Shown here piece by piece: positions 43,275-52,206 of a DNA stretch of 64,000 nt (the first letter of the stretch is position 1; each line of letters begins with the position of its first letter). The notes beneath the pieces are model-generated. The model ran no database searches, was not told the origin of the DNA, and saw only the letters and a list, made by a program, of their open reading frames with translations. The DNA is from an uncultured Eubacteriales bacterium (GTDB lineage: Bacteria > Bacillota > Clostridia > Christensenellales > CAG-138): the NCBI GenBank assembly GCA_900540495.1, contig UQGA01000004.1, positions 53,282 through 117,281 on the forward strand, given 5' to 3'. The translations under genes were made by a program, and so were the position numbers.

Positions 43275-43311
43275 TTGTGACCGTTCGCGCATTGCGCGGG
43301 GGAGGAAGGAT

Positions 43312-45156
43312 ATGGAGACCGAAAAGGGAAGGGAAACGCCGGAAAGGAAGCCGGCCGTGGACTGGGCGCTCATCGGCAGCCTGACGGTCGGCGTGAAGCA
43401 CCACTTCGTTTGGGCGGCCGTCTGCGTGCTGCTGGCCGTGTGCGCCTCTTATGCGATCCCGTTTGTGACGAGCTTTACGCTCGATTATGTGATCCGGGGC
43501 GATGCTTCCGGGCTGCGGCTGCCCGCGTCTCTGCTCGCGTGGCTGGACGCGCTCGGCGGGCGGGAGTATCTTGTGTCGCATCTGTATCTCTGCGCCGTGG
43601 CGCTGGTGGTGCTGACGATGCTCAACGGCCTGTTTACGTTTCTGCGGCGACGCGAGGTGACGTTTGCGGCCGAGGGCGTGACCAAGACGCTGCGCGACCG
43701 GCTGTACCGGCACCTCGAGGACGTGCCGTACGACTATCACAAGCACGTGAGCACGGGCGACCTCGTGCAGCGCTGCACGTCGGATGTGAACACGATCCGC
43801 CGCTTTATCGTCATGCAGCTGATGGAGATCGTGCGCACGGTGGCCATGGTTGCCGTGGCGGTCACGGTCATGTTCTCCATCCATACGAAGATGGCGCTCA
43901 TCTCGATGGCGCTCATGCCGGTGCTGACGCTGAGCTCGTTCGTCTACTTCCGGTATGTGCAGCGGTATTTCATCGAGTCGGACGAAGCGGAAGGGCGGTT
44001 GTCCACGATGCTGCAGGAAAACCTGACCGGCATCCGCGTGGTGCGCGCGTTCGGGCAGCAGCGGGCGCAGCTCGAACGGTTTACGCAGATCGACGCGGAT
44101 TACCGGGACAAGACGTATCGCCTGTTGCGGCTGCTCGCCTTCTATTGGGGCGGGTCGGACTGCGCCGGCTATCTGCAGATTGCGCTCTCGCTCGTGGCGG
44201 GCGTGCTGTTCGTCGCCAACGGGGAGTTCACGCTCGGCAACGTCACGCTGTTTACGACCTATACCGGGATGCTGACCTGGCCGGTGCGCCAGCTCGGACG
44301 CATCCTGGCGGATATGGGCAAGGCCGCCGTTTCGATGGGCCGCCTCAACGAGATTCTGTCGGCGCCCGTGGAGACGGAGCCGGGCCGGGCGGAGCAGCCG
44401 GATCTGGCCGGGGATATCGTGTTTGACCATGTGTGCTTTGGTTACGACCGCTACGACGACGTGCTGCACGACGTGAGCTTTACCGTGCATCAGGGGGAGA
44501 CCATCGGCATCCTTGGCTCGACCGGGTCCGGCAAATCGAGCCTGGTGCAGCTGCTGCAGCGGCTGTACCGCGTGACGGCCGGGCGCATCCTCATCAACGG
44601 CACGAACATCGACGATATCGAGCACGGGTACCTGCGGCGCAACATCGGCATCGTGCTGCAGGAGCCGTTCCTCTATTCGCGCACGATCCTTGAAAACATC
44701 CGCATCGTAAACCCGGAGGCGCCGCTCGAGGAGGTCTACGAGGCGGCGCGCGTGGCCTCGGTGCACGACGTGATCGAATCGTTTGAGCAGGGGTACGACA
44801 CGATCGTGGGCGAGCGCGGCGTTACGCTCTCGGGCGGGCAGCAGCAGCGCGTGGCCATCGCGCGCACGCTGATGCAGCGCGCGCGCATCCTGATCTTCGA
44901 CGACTCGATGAGCGCCGTAGACACGGAGACCGACGCCGCCATCCGCCGCGCGCTGCACGGCATGCGGCACGACGGCGTCACGTTCATCATCTCGCACCGC
45001 ATCACGACGCTGTGCGAGGCGGACCGCATCCTCGTGCTCGACGAGGGACGGCTCGTGCAGGAGGGCACGCACGACGCGCTCATGGCCCAGGAGGGGCTAT
45101 ACCGGCGCATCGCGTCCATTCAGGACATGCAGGCGGAGGGAGGTGGCGCGGCATGA
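43312..45156 (+). CDS. ABC exporter half-transporter, degenerate ATP-site subunit
   Basis: The 614-residue protein has six membrane helices (about 30-330) and an ATPase domain with Walker A GSTGSGKSS and signature LSGGQQQR, but its Walker B ends IFDDSMSAV, with Asp where the catalytic Glu belongs. This is the hallmark of the degenerate subunit of heterodimeric exporters such as BmrC or TM287. The ATG at 43312 follows GGAGGAAGG. It overlaps its partner by four bases. Confidence 0.92.
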   Translation: METEKGRETPERKPAVDWALIGSLTVGVKHHFVWAAVCVLLAVCASYAIPFVTSFTLDYVIRGDASGLRLPASLLAWLDALGGREYLVSHLYLCAVALVVLTMLNGLFTFLRRREVTFAAEGVTKTLRDRLYRHLEDVPYDYHKHVSTGDLVQRCTSDVNTIRRFIVMQLMEIVRTVAMVAVAVTVMFSIHTKMALISMALMPVLTLSSFVYFRYVQRYFIESDEAEGRLSTMLQENLTGIRVVRAFGQQRAQLERFTQIDADYRDKTYRLLRLLAFYWGGSDCAGYLQIALSLVAGVLFVANGEFTLGNVTLFTTYTGMLTWPVRQLGRILADMGKAAVSMGRLNEILSAPVETEPGRAEQPDLAGDIVFDHVCFGYDRYDDVLHDVSFTVHQGETIGILGSTGSGKSSLVQLLQRLYRVTAGRILINGTNIDDIEHGYLRRNIGIVLQEPFLYSRTILENIRIVNPEAPLEEVYEAARVASVHDVIESFEQGYDTIVGERGVTLSGGQQQRVAIARTLMQRARILIFDDSMSAVDTETDAAIRRALHGMRHDGVTFIISHRITTLCEADRILVLDEGRLVQEGTHDALMAQEGLYRRIASIQDMQAEGGGAA

Positions 45157-47027
45157 GCAGCCGGATCGAGGAACAGGACTTTACGGCGGAACGGGTCGAC
45201 CTGTCGATCTGGAAGCGGCTGTACGCCTATGCGCTGCGCAACCGCGGCCTTGTCGCGGTCATTCTGCTGTCGCTTGTGGTCGTGTCGCTCGTGGACGTGG
45301 CGTACCCGCTGCTCTCGCGCTATGCCATCGACACGTTCATCACGCCGAAAACCACGGACGGGCTGGGGCGCTTTGCGGCCGTGTACGCCGCGTTCGTGGC
45401 CGTGCAGGGGGTGGGTACGTTTGTGTTCATCTCGCGTTCGGGCAAGATGGAGATGACCATTGCCTATACCATCCGGCAGGAAGCGTTTGAAAAGCTGCAG
45501 AACCTGTCCTTTTCGTTCTACGACAGGACGGCCGTGGGCTATCTGATGGCGCGCATGATTTCGGACGTGGGGCGCCTGTCCGAGATGGTCGCCTGGAGCC
45601 TTGTGGACGTGCTGTACGCGCTGTTCTATGTGGCCAGCAGCATCGTCACGATCTTTTCGCTCAACTGGCGGCTCGCGCTCGTGGTCGTTGCGGTCATCCC
45701 GCCGCTGGCGGTGATCAGCGTGTTTTTGCAAAAACGCATCCTGTTCTACCAGCGGCAGGCGCGCAAGCAGAACAGCCGCATCACCGGCGCGTTCAACGAG
45801 GGCATCATGGGCGCGATGACGACCAAGACGCTCGTGCGCGAGGAACAGAACGCGCGCGAGTTCAACGAGCTGACCGGGGACATGCGGCGCATCTCCATCC
45901 GCGCTTCGCTGCTGAGCGCCTCGTTCTTCCCGCTGGTGATCTCGATGGGCGCCATCGGCACCGGCTTTGCGCTGATGCTGGGCAGCGCAGGCGCGCTGCA
46001 GGGGCAGACCGCCTTTGTGGGCGCGATCACGGTGGGCACGCTCGTGTCTTTTGTCTCGTATGCGACGCAGATGTTCGATCCGATCCAGCAGCTGGCGGGC
46101 ATCTTTGCGGAGCTGCAGGACGCGCAGGCCTCCGCCGAACGCGTCATCGCGCTGCTCGACACGGCCCCGGAGGTGGTCGATTCGCCCGAGATCGTGCAAA
46201 AGTACGGGGACATCCTGCACCCGCGGCGCGAAAACTGGGAGCCGATCCGCGGCGAAGTGACGTTCGATCACGTGAGCTTCTCCTATAAGGAGGGCGAACC
46301 GGTTTTGCAGGATTTCACGCTCGACGTGCGCGCCGGCGAGAACATAGCGCTCGTGGGAGAGACCGGCGCGGGCAAGAGCACGATCGTGAACCTCGTGTGC
46401 CGGTTTTACGAGCCGACGGCCGGGCGCATCCTCATCGACGGGGTGGACTACCGGCAGCGGTCGCAGCTCTGGCTGCAGTCGAACCTGGGCTATGTGCTGC
46501 AATCGCCCCATCTGTTCTCCGGCACGATTGCGGACAACATCCGCTTCGGCCGCCCGGACGCGACGGATGAGGAGGTGCGCGCCGCCGCGGCGCTCGTCCA
46601 TGCGGACGCCTTCATCCGCCGGCAGGACAAGGGCTATGACGCTGAGGTGGGCGAGGGCGGCGCGCGCCTCTCCACCGGGCAGAAGCAGCTGATTTCGTTC
46701 GCCCGCGTGATGCTGGCCGATCCGCGCATCTTCGTGCTCGACGAGGCGACCAGCTCCATCGATACGGAGACCGAGCAGCTCATCCAGCAGGCGATTACGC
46801 ACGTGCTGCACGGCCGCACGAGCTTCATCGTAGCGCACCGGCTGTCCACCATCCGCCATGCCGACCGCATCCTCGTCATCCGGGGCGGGCGCGTGGTGGA
46901 AGCCGGCACGCACGAGGCGCTCATGGCGGCGCGCGGTTACTATTACGATCTGTATACCCACCAGTTCCGCGAGGAGGCCATGCAGGGCGCGCTGCAACGG
47001 GCGGCCCGGGAGGACGCTGCGGACTGA
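45153..47027 (+). CDS. ABC exporter half-transporter, catalytic subunit
   Basis: The 624-residue protein has six membrane helices and an ATPase domain with Walker A GETGAGKST and a complete Walker B FVLDEATSSI, but its signature is LSTGQKQ rather than LSGGQ. Combined with the upstream subunit this gives one consensus and one degenerate ATP site. The complex likely exports a drug, lipid or peptide. An insert near residues 360-375 (IVQKYGDILHPRRENW) is longer than usual. Confidence 0.92.
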   Translation: MSSRIEEQDFTAERVDLSIWKRLYAYALRNRGLVAVILLSLVVVSLVDVAYPLLSRYAIDTFITPKTTDGLGRFAAVYAAFVAVQGVGTFVFISRSGKMEMTIAYTIRQEAFEKLQNLSFSFYDRTAVGYLMARMISDVGRLSEMVAWSLVDVLYALFYVASSIVTIFSLNWRLALVVVAVIPPLAVISVFLQKRILFYQRQARKQNSRITGAFNEGIMGAMTTKTLVREEQNAREFNELTGDMRRISIRASLLSASFFPLVISMGAIGTGFALMLGSAGALQGQTAFVGAITVGTLVSFVSYATQMFDPIQQLAGIFAELQDAQASAERVIALLDTAPEVVDSPEIVQKYGDILHPRRENWEPIRGEVTFDHVSFSYKEGEPVLQDFTLDVRAGENIALVGETGAGKSTIVNLVCRFYEPTAGRILIDGVDYRQRSQLWLQSNLGYVLQSPHLFSGTIADNIRFGRPDATDEEVRAAAALVHADAFIRRQDKGYDAEVGEGGARLSTGQKQLISFARVMLADPRIFVLDEATSSIDTETEQLIQQAITHVLHGRTSFIVAHRLSTIRHADRILVIRGGRVVEAGTHEALMAARGYYYDLYTHQFREEAMQGALQRAAREDAAD

Positions 47028-47055
47028 GCGGGGAGGAGCAAAGGAGGCGGATTTG

Positions 47056-48111
47056 ATGGACTTTCCGGCCGAACACCATCTGCGGCGGCTGGCGACCCAT
47101 GCAGGCGCGCACGCGGCGGTGGATTTTGCCTGCTTCTACGTGCTGTTTGCACGGTTTTCCCCGCTCGTGCAGCCCGCGGAGCAGTTGACGCTCGGCTTCC
47201 TGCTCTATAACGTCCTCGCCTTTGGCCTGCAACCGCTGATCGGTTTTCTCTGCGATCATTATCGCAGCTTTCCGGCCGCCGCCGCCGGCTGCGCGCTGGT
47301 GCTCGTGGGGCTGTGCCTGCCGCAGGGAGCGGCCTGGGCGGCGCTGGTGCTGTGCGCTTTTGGGAACGCCTGGTTCCATGTCGGCGCCGGGAGCGACGTG
47401 CTGCTCTTGTCGCATGGGCGCATGGCGGACAACGGCGCGTTTGTGGCCACCGGGGCCGTCGGCGTGGCGCTCGGTACGCTGGCGGGGCAAAACGGCGTGA
47501 GCGCCGCGCTGCCCATCGTGCTGCTTTCGGCGGTGCTGCTGTTGCTGTGGTGGATGCCGACGCAGTTTGGCGGCGCGCTCACGCGGTACTGGATCTTCAG
47601 CGGCAGGACGGGCCTGCCCATGGCGTTCTTCCTGCTGCTGCTTGCCGTTGCGGCGCGCAGTTTTGCCGGCGCCGTCATGCCGGCGCCGTGGCGCTCCACC
47701 GGGGATTACCTGCTGCTTGCGGCTGGCGCCGCCGCGCTCGGCAAGGCGCTGGGCGGGGTGCTGGCGGATGTGTTCGGCGCGCGGCGCGTCTCCGTGCTGG
47801 CGCTGGCGCTGTCGGTGCCGCTGCTCGCCCTGTTCTATGAAAGCCCGGCGCTCAGCGCGATCGGACTGGTGCTGTTCAACATCCCGATGCCGGTCACGCT
47901 CTGCGCCGTCGCCGATCTGCTGCCGTACAATCCGGGCCTCGCGTTCGGGCTGACAACGCTTGCGCTGCTCGTGGGGGTGGTGCCGGTGTTCCTGGTGCCG
48001 CTTGCCGGGGCGTCGGCCGCCGCGCTGGCCGCCGCGCTGTCCGCGCTCGCGGCGGGCTGCCTGCTCGTCGTCACGCGCAACCGCCGGGATGTGTACCATG
48101 AAACCGTTTAG
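47056..48111 (+). CDS. Putative MFS-type permease
   Basis: The 351-residue protein is almost wholly hydrophobic, with about ten to eleven membrane helices, an early HAAVDFACFYVLF helix and the loop pattern GVLADVFGARRVSV typical of MFS proteins. It resembles fosmidomycin-resistance-like permeases but is shorter. AAGGAGG at 47041-47047 supports the ATG at 47056. It follows the ABC genes by 28 bases and may belong to their transcript; its substrate is unknown. Confidence 0.72.
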   Translation: MDFPAEHHLRRLATHAGAHAAVDFACFYVLFARFSPLVQPAEQLTLGFLLYNVLAFGLQPLIGFLCDHYRSFPAAAAGCALVLVGLCLPQGAAWAALVLCAFGNAWFHVGAGSDVLLLSHGRMADNGAFVATGAVGVALGTLAGQNGVSAALPIVLLSAVLLLLWWMPTQFGGALTRYWIFSGRTGLPMAFFLLLLAVAARSFAGAVMPAPWRSTGDYLLLAAGAAALGKALGGVLADVFGARRVSVLALALSVPLLALFYESPALSAIGLVLFNIPMPVTLCAVADLLPYNPGLAFGLTTLALLVGVVPVFLVPLAGASAAALAAALSALAAGCLLVVTRNRRDVYHETV

Positions 48112-48137
48112 TCCGCATACGAAAGGAGGTGCCCGGT

Positions 48138-48296
48138 ATGCCGTATCGTGATGTCGCCGTTGCGCCGATGGTCGTGACTTCCGGCGTGATGATCGCGCTG
48201 ATCGTCGCCGTGGTTGCGGCGCTCTGCGCGCTGGCCTGCTATCTCATCCGTCGAGCGATCCGCCGCGCCCGGGAGCGTGGCGACGCAGGGCGTTGA
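48138..48296 (+). CDS. Small single-span membrane protein
   Basis: A 52-residue frame runs from ATG at 48138 to TGA at 48296. It starts MPYRDVAVAP, has one hydrophobic helix (about 11-37) and ends in a strongly basic Arg-rich tail. A perfect AAGGAGGTG ribosome site lies at 48123-48131, which is the main reason to call it real. Its stop overlaps the next start. I recognise no family. Confidence 0.65.
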   Translation: MPYRDVAVAPMVVTSGVMIALIVAVVAALCALACYLIRRAIRRARERGDAGR

Positions 48297-48631
48297 GCGC
48301 GCTGTTCGATCTGGCGGCCGCCCTTGCGCTGACCGTTTCCATCGAGTGCGGCGCGGCCGCGCTGCTGCTGCGGTCGCGGCATGTGACGTATGCGGTGCTG
48401 CTCGGCAACCTGCTGACAAATCCGCTGCTCAACGGGCTGCTGCTGCTCGCGGATGCGTGCCTGCCCGGGGTGCGGCCGTGGGCGCTCCTGCCGCTGGAGC
48501 TTGCCGCGACGGTCGGGGAGGGGGCGCTGCTGCGGCGCCTGTCGGGCCTCCCGGCGCGGCGGGCGTATCCCCTTTCCCTGCTGCTCAATGCGCTCTCTTT
48601 TGGCGCCGGGCTGTTGCTGTGGAACCCATGA
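48293..48631 (+). CDS. Small integral membrane protein, unknown
   Basis: The 112-residue frame begins at TTG 48293, overlapping the previous stop, and encodes about three to four hydrophobic helices, including TVSIECGAAALLL and GNLLTNPLLNGLLLL. The N-P-x-x-N pattern in the second helix is notable. A GGGAGCG stretch precedes the start. No family was recognised; it may act together with the preceding small protein. Confidence 0.62.
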   Translation: MSALFDLAAALALTVSIECGAAALLLRSRHVTYAVLLGNLLTNPLLNGLLLLADACLPGVRPWALLPLELAATVGEGALLRRLSGLPARRAYPLSLLLNALSFGAGLLLWNP

Positions 48632-48650
48632 TCCCTTTGGAGGTATTGCC

Positions 48651-50048
48651 ATGAACAAGGACGTTGTCATCGTCGGCGCCGGTCCGGCGGGCATCTTTAC
48701 CGCGCTCGAACTGCTCCGCCGGGGCAGCCGCGCAAGCATTCTGATCGTAGAGAAGGGGCAGGCCGTGGAAAACCGCCGCTGCCCCAAGCAGCAGACGAAA
48801 AAATGCGTCAACTGCAAGCCCTACTGTCACATCACCACCGGGTTTTCCGGCGCCGGCGCGTTTTCGGACGGCAAGCTGTCGCTGAGCTGCGAGGTGGGGG
48901 GCGACCTGCCGTCGCTCATCGGCGCGGATCTTGCACAGGCGACCATCGACTATGCCGACAGCATCTATTTAGAGTTTGGCGCCGATGCGCACGTGGAGGG
49001 CGTGGGCAACACCGAGGCCGTCAAGGAGATCCGCAAGCGGGCCATCTCCGCCGGGCTCAAGCTCGTGGACTGCCCCATCCGCCACATGGGCACGGAGAAG
49101 GCGCAGGGCATCTATCTGGCCATCGAGCGGTACCTGCAGGAGCACGGCGTGGAGCTGCTGTTCGGCTTTGAGTGTACGAGCCTGCTGCTCGAGGGCAAGG
49201 CCTGCCGCGGCGTGAGCGTGACCAATGGCAGCGTTTCCTACGAGATCCATGCAAAACACACCGTCGTCGCCACCGGCCGGCGCGGGGCGGACTGGCTCGA
49301 GGGCCTGTGCGCGGAATACGGCATCGCCCACGAGCCCGGTACGGTCGATATCGGCGTGCGCGTGGAGGTGCGCAACGAGGTTATGGAGCAGGTGAACGAG
49401 GTGCTCTATGAGTCCAAGCTCATCGGCTACCCCCGCCCCTTCAAGAACAAGGTGCGCACGTTCTGTCAGAATCCGGGCGGCTTTGTGAGCCAGGAGAACT
49501 ACGACAACGACCTTGCCGTGGTCAACGGCCATTCCTATAAGGAGCTCAAGTCCGAAAACACGAACCTGGCCATCCTCTGCTCGCACAATTTCAACGTGCC
49601 GTTCAACCAGCCCATCGCCTATGCGCAGAAGGTGGGCGAGCTGACGAACATGCTCGGCGCGGGGCATATCCTTGTGCAGCGATTCGGAGACATTCTCGAC
49701 GGCAAGCGCACCTGGCAGAAGGAGCTGGCCGTCTCCAACGTAAAGCCGACGCTGCCGGATGCGGTCGCGGGCGATATCACCGCCGCCATGCCGTATCGGG
49801 CGATGACAAACATCATCAACTTCATCCAGGCGATGGACATCGTCGTGCCCGGGTTTGCCTCCATCGAAACGCTGCTGTATTCGCCGGAGCTGAAGTTTTA
49901 CAGCAACCGCATCAGGATGGATGCGGATTTCAACACGAGCATCGAGGGGCTGTACTGCCTCGGCGATTCCTCCGGCTGGACGCGCGGGCTGATGATGGCG
50001 TCGGTCATGGGCGTGCTCATGGGCCGCCGGCTCGCGGCGGCGGACTGA
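48651..50048 (+). CDS. FAD-dependent dehydrogenase with four-cysteine motif
   Basis: The 465-residue flavoprotein starts MNKDVVIVGAGPAGIFTALELL and has a four-cysteine cluster (CPKQQTKKCVNCKPYC, about residues 44-60), then TGFSGAGAFSDGKLSL, VATGRRGADWL, and a C-terminal GLYCLGDSSGWTRG that closes the FAD site. The cysteine spacing could hold an iron-sulfur cluster, but I infer that only from pattern. The family is widespread in anaerobes and poorly characterised. TTTGGAGG precedes the ATG. Confidence 0.87.
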   Translation: MNKDVVIVGAGPAGIFTALELLRRGSRASILIVEKGQAVENRRCPKQQTKKCVNCKPYCHITTGFSGAGAFSDGKLSLSCEVGGDLPSLIGADLAQATIDYADSIYLEFGADAHVEGVGNTEAVKEIRKRAISAGLKLVDCPIRHMGTEKAQGIYLAIERYLQEHGVELLFGFECTSLLLEGKACRGVSVTNGSVSYEIHAKHTVVATGRRGADWLEGLCAEYGIAHEPGTVDIGVRVEVRNEVMEQVNEVLYESKLIGYPRPFKNKVRTFCQNPGGFVSQENYDNDLAVVNGHSYKELKSENTNLAILCSHNFNVPFNQPIAYAQKVGELTNMLGAGHILVQRFGDILDGKRTWQKELAVSNVKPTLPDAVAGDITAAMPYRAMTNIINFIQAMDIVVPGFASIETLLYSPELKFYSNRIRMDADFNTSIEGLYCLGDSSGWTRGLMMASVMGVLMGRRLAAAD

Positions 50049-50077
50049 TCCCCGGCCGGCGGGGAAGGGGGCGCGAC

Positions 50078-50761
50078 ATGGCCGCTTCGATCGGCACCTA
50101 TGGCGAACGGGCGCTGCATGCGGCGCTCAAACGCCTCATAGAGCCGGACGAGTCCCTGCACGAGCGGCCGTATCACGGTTGCGTGGTGGACGTCCTCCGG
50201 CCGGACGGCGTGTTCGAGGTGCAGACGCGCGCGTTCGACCGGCTGCGCGGCAAGCTCGGCCGGCTGCTGCCGGACACGGCGGTGACGGTCGTGTATCCCG
50301 CGGTGCGGCAAAAATGGCTGGTCTGGGTGGACCCGGATACCGGCGAAACGACGAAACGGCGGCGTTCCCCGAAGACGGGTACGCCGCTTGCCGTCTGCTA
50401 TGAGCTGTATAAGCTCCGGCCGCTGCTGCCCGATCCCAACCTGACGCTCTGGGTCGTTCCGGCCGATGTGGAGGAATACCGCAGCCTGACCGGCTGGAGC
50501 CGCGACCGCAAGCGCGGTTCCACACGGCTCGAACGCCTGCCGGTCGCGTTTGGCGAGCCGCTCGTGCTGCGCACGGCGGCGGACTACCGCCGCCTGTTGC
50601 CGGAGGGGCTGGAGGAGCCGTTCACGACGGCGGCGCTTTCCGCCTGCGCCCGGGTGTCGCCGGCCTGCGCGCAGCGCGCGGCCGCCGTACTGCTGCAGCT
50701 CGGCGCGATCGAGCGGTGCGGCAAGCGCGGCAACGCCTATCTCTACCGGCGCGTCCCCTGA
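50078..50761 (+). CDS. Conserved hypothetical protein, possible nuclease-fold
   Basis: The 227-residue product is not recognised with confidence. Its N-terminal half has SIGTYGERALHAALK, then CVVDVLRPDGVFEVQTRAF, a D...E-x-Q arrangement that resembles PD-(D/E)XK or VRR-type nucleases, and later LTLWVVPADVEEY. The last 60 residues look like a winged helix. A G-rich ribosome site precedes the ATG. It ends at a strong terminator. The nuclease idea is an inference from a short motif. Confidence 0.72.
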   Translation: MAASIGTYGERALHAALKRLIEPDESLHERPYHGCVVDVLRPDGVFEVQTRAFDRLRGKLGRLLPDTAVTVVYPAVRQKWLVWVDPDTGETTKRRRSPKTGTPLAVCYELYKLRPLLPDPNLTLWVVPADVEEYRSLTGWSRDRKRGSTRLERLPVAFGEPLVLRTAADYRRLLPEGLEEPFTTAALSACARVSPACAQRAAAVLLQLGAIERCGKRGNAYLYRRVP

Positions 50762-50770
50762 CGCGCCCGC

Positions 50771-50792
50771 GCCCGCCCCGGCGGGCTTTTTT
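50771..50792 (+). terminator. Terminator after the hypothetical protein gene
   Basis: A six-base GC stem (50771-50776 with 50781-50786) and four-base loop are followed by six Ts. Confidence 0.8.
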
Positions 50793-50807
50793 GTTCGCCC
50801 CGGCGCG

Positions 50808-51832
50808 TCAGAACGCGTCGGTCAGCGTAAAGTCCAGCGGCCCGTATTCGTCGATCGGCTCGAGCGGCTCGCCCCGGTAGGGCGAGAAGGAGGCGACCGC
50901 GATGGTCCGCGCCACCGGATCGAACGTGAGCAGGCGCATCGCCCCGTAGTACCGATAGCCCTGGATGTTGTACATCAGCGCGTGCACGGCGCGCTCGGCC
51001 ACGCCGTCGCCGTCATCGTCGAACGATTCCGTGAGCGCCGCGTAGCCGGTGCTGTGGCCGCACAGCACGAGCCGGATGTTCGGGTAGCGCGCGACGATCT
51101 GCTCGTGCGCGAACCGCCCGGCCGAGGAAACGCGCCCCTCGCCGCTGAGATAGCCGTGCAGCAGCAGGATGCACGTTCGGTCCCCGTGCAAATCCATGAT
51201 GCCGTCGAGCCAGGCGGTCAGGCCCGGCTCCTCCTCCGCGCCCCAGCCGACGCCCAGCAGCAGCAGGCGCAGGCCGCCTGCGTCAAGCGTGTCGTACAGG
51301 GCCTTGCCGCCGGCAAATTTCTGTTCCTCGGGGAACGCGCTCAGGAAATCCTGTGCAAGATAGGCGTCATACTCCTGTAATTTTACGCCCAGGTCGTGGT
51401 TGCCGGCCACCGGGAAGTACAGCAGCTCATCCCGGAACTGGTCGAGCGCCAGCGCAAGGTTGTCCCACTGCCATTCCTTGTATCCGTTGTCCACAAGATC
51501 ACCGGTGTGCAATACGGCGAGGATGTGCTCGCTTTCGATGTGCGCAGCGATCCAGGCCCCGGCGGCCTCCAGCGCCTCCGGCGTGTGGTAGGCGAGCTGT
51601 TGCGTGTCCGGCAGCCAGACGAAGGAAAAAGGCGTTGGAACGGGAGTGGGGGATGGCGTTGGCGTGGAAGGAGGAATTTGTGGAGAAGTGGTGTGAATCA
51701 GTTCAATTCGCTGGGGGGGGGCGTTTGCGTGGAGTGGGGCGTGGAGACGATCTCGCTGCCCGACGGCGCGCAGGCGGACAGCGCCAGCAGCACGCACAAC
51801 AACAGCGGGAGGCATTTGCGGACCGTTTGCAT
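50808..51832 (-). pseudogene. Lipoprotein metallophosphoesterase with frameshift in a nine-C tract
   Basis: A start at 51832 with AGGAGGT at 51842-51848 opens a lipoprotein signal (MQTVRKCLPLLLCVLLALSAC, read over two parts) that soon stops at 51698-51700. The downstream frame from about 51720 encodes a Pro/Thr linker and a calcineurin-like phosphoesterase with LPDTQ, HTGDLVDNG, AGNHDLG, LLLHGYLS and CGHSTGY, complete to 50808. The two frames meet at nine Gs on the plus strand (51713-51721); ten would join them. The gene has a promoter, ribosome site and intact catalytic motifs, so it may be phase-variable rather than dead, or the tract may be a sequence error. Confidence 0.82.
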
Positions 51833-51889
51833 GGTGTTTGTGACCTCCTGAACGGGAATGGGGCGAACGAAAGCGCCCCGTTTTTCTCA

Positions 51890-51918
51890 ATTTAACCACA
51901 TTTGCCCGCCCCGGTCAA
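51890..51918 (-). promoter_or_regulatory. Predicted promoter of the lipoprotein phosphoesterase
   Basis: On the minus strand TTGACC (51918-51913), 17 bases and TTAAAT (51895-51890). The leader then forms a hairpin (51860-51865 with 51874-51879) before the ribosome site. Confidence 0.6.
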
Positions 51919-51936
51919 TACGCCCGTCCCCGTCAA

Positions 51937-52147
51937 CCGGCCTGTCCGCCGCCCGCCCCGGCGGGCGCACCCGCCAACCGGTCTGCCCACGCGCCATCCG
52001 CTTTGCTTCCGGCCGCTCTGCCACCCTTGCCAGCGTCCTATGCCCTCCGGCCCCGCACGCCCGCCCGCCCCGGCGGGCATGCCCGTCACCGGCCTGTCCG
52101 CCGCCCACCCCGGCGGGCGCACTCGCCAACCGGTCTGCCCACGCGCC
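51937..52147. repeat. 59-base direct repeat and GC hairpins upstream of the GntR gene
   Basis: A 59-base segment at 51937-51995 recurs at 52089-52147 with only two differences, 152 bases apart. Both copies, and a third site near 52063-52080, carry CGCC-CCGG-CGGGC-type hairpins. No gene is visible in this stretch of about 400 bases between the phosphoesterase and the GntR gene. Confidence 0.85.
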
Positions 52148-52177
52148 GCTCCCCCATCGCTGTCGGACGAACACCGC

Positions 52178-52206
52178 TTGACACGGTGCCATAGCTGTAT
52201 TATAAT
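52178..52206 (+). promoter_or_regulatory. Consensus promoter of the GntR-DUF5808 pair
   Basis: TTGACA (52178-52183), exactly 17 bases and TATAAT (52201-52206): a perfect match at both hexamers, the only one seen in this GC-rich window. Confidence 0.9.

Noticed and set aside
51860..51885. Plus-strand terminator near 51.87 kb
   Set aside because: Stem and five Ts look like one, but no plus-strand gene ends here; I treat it as a leader hairpin of the minus-strand phosphoesterase gene.
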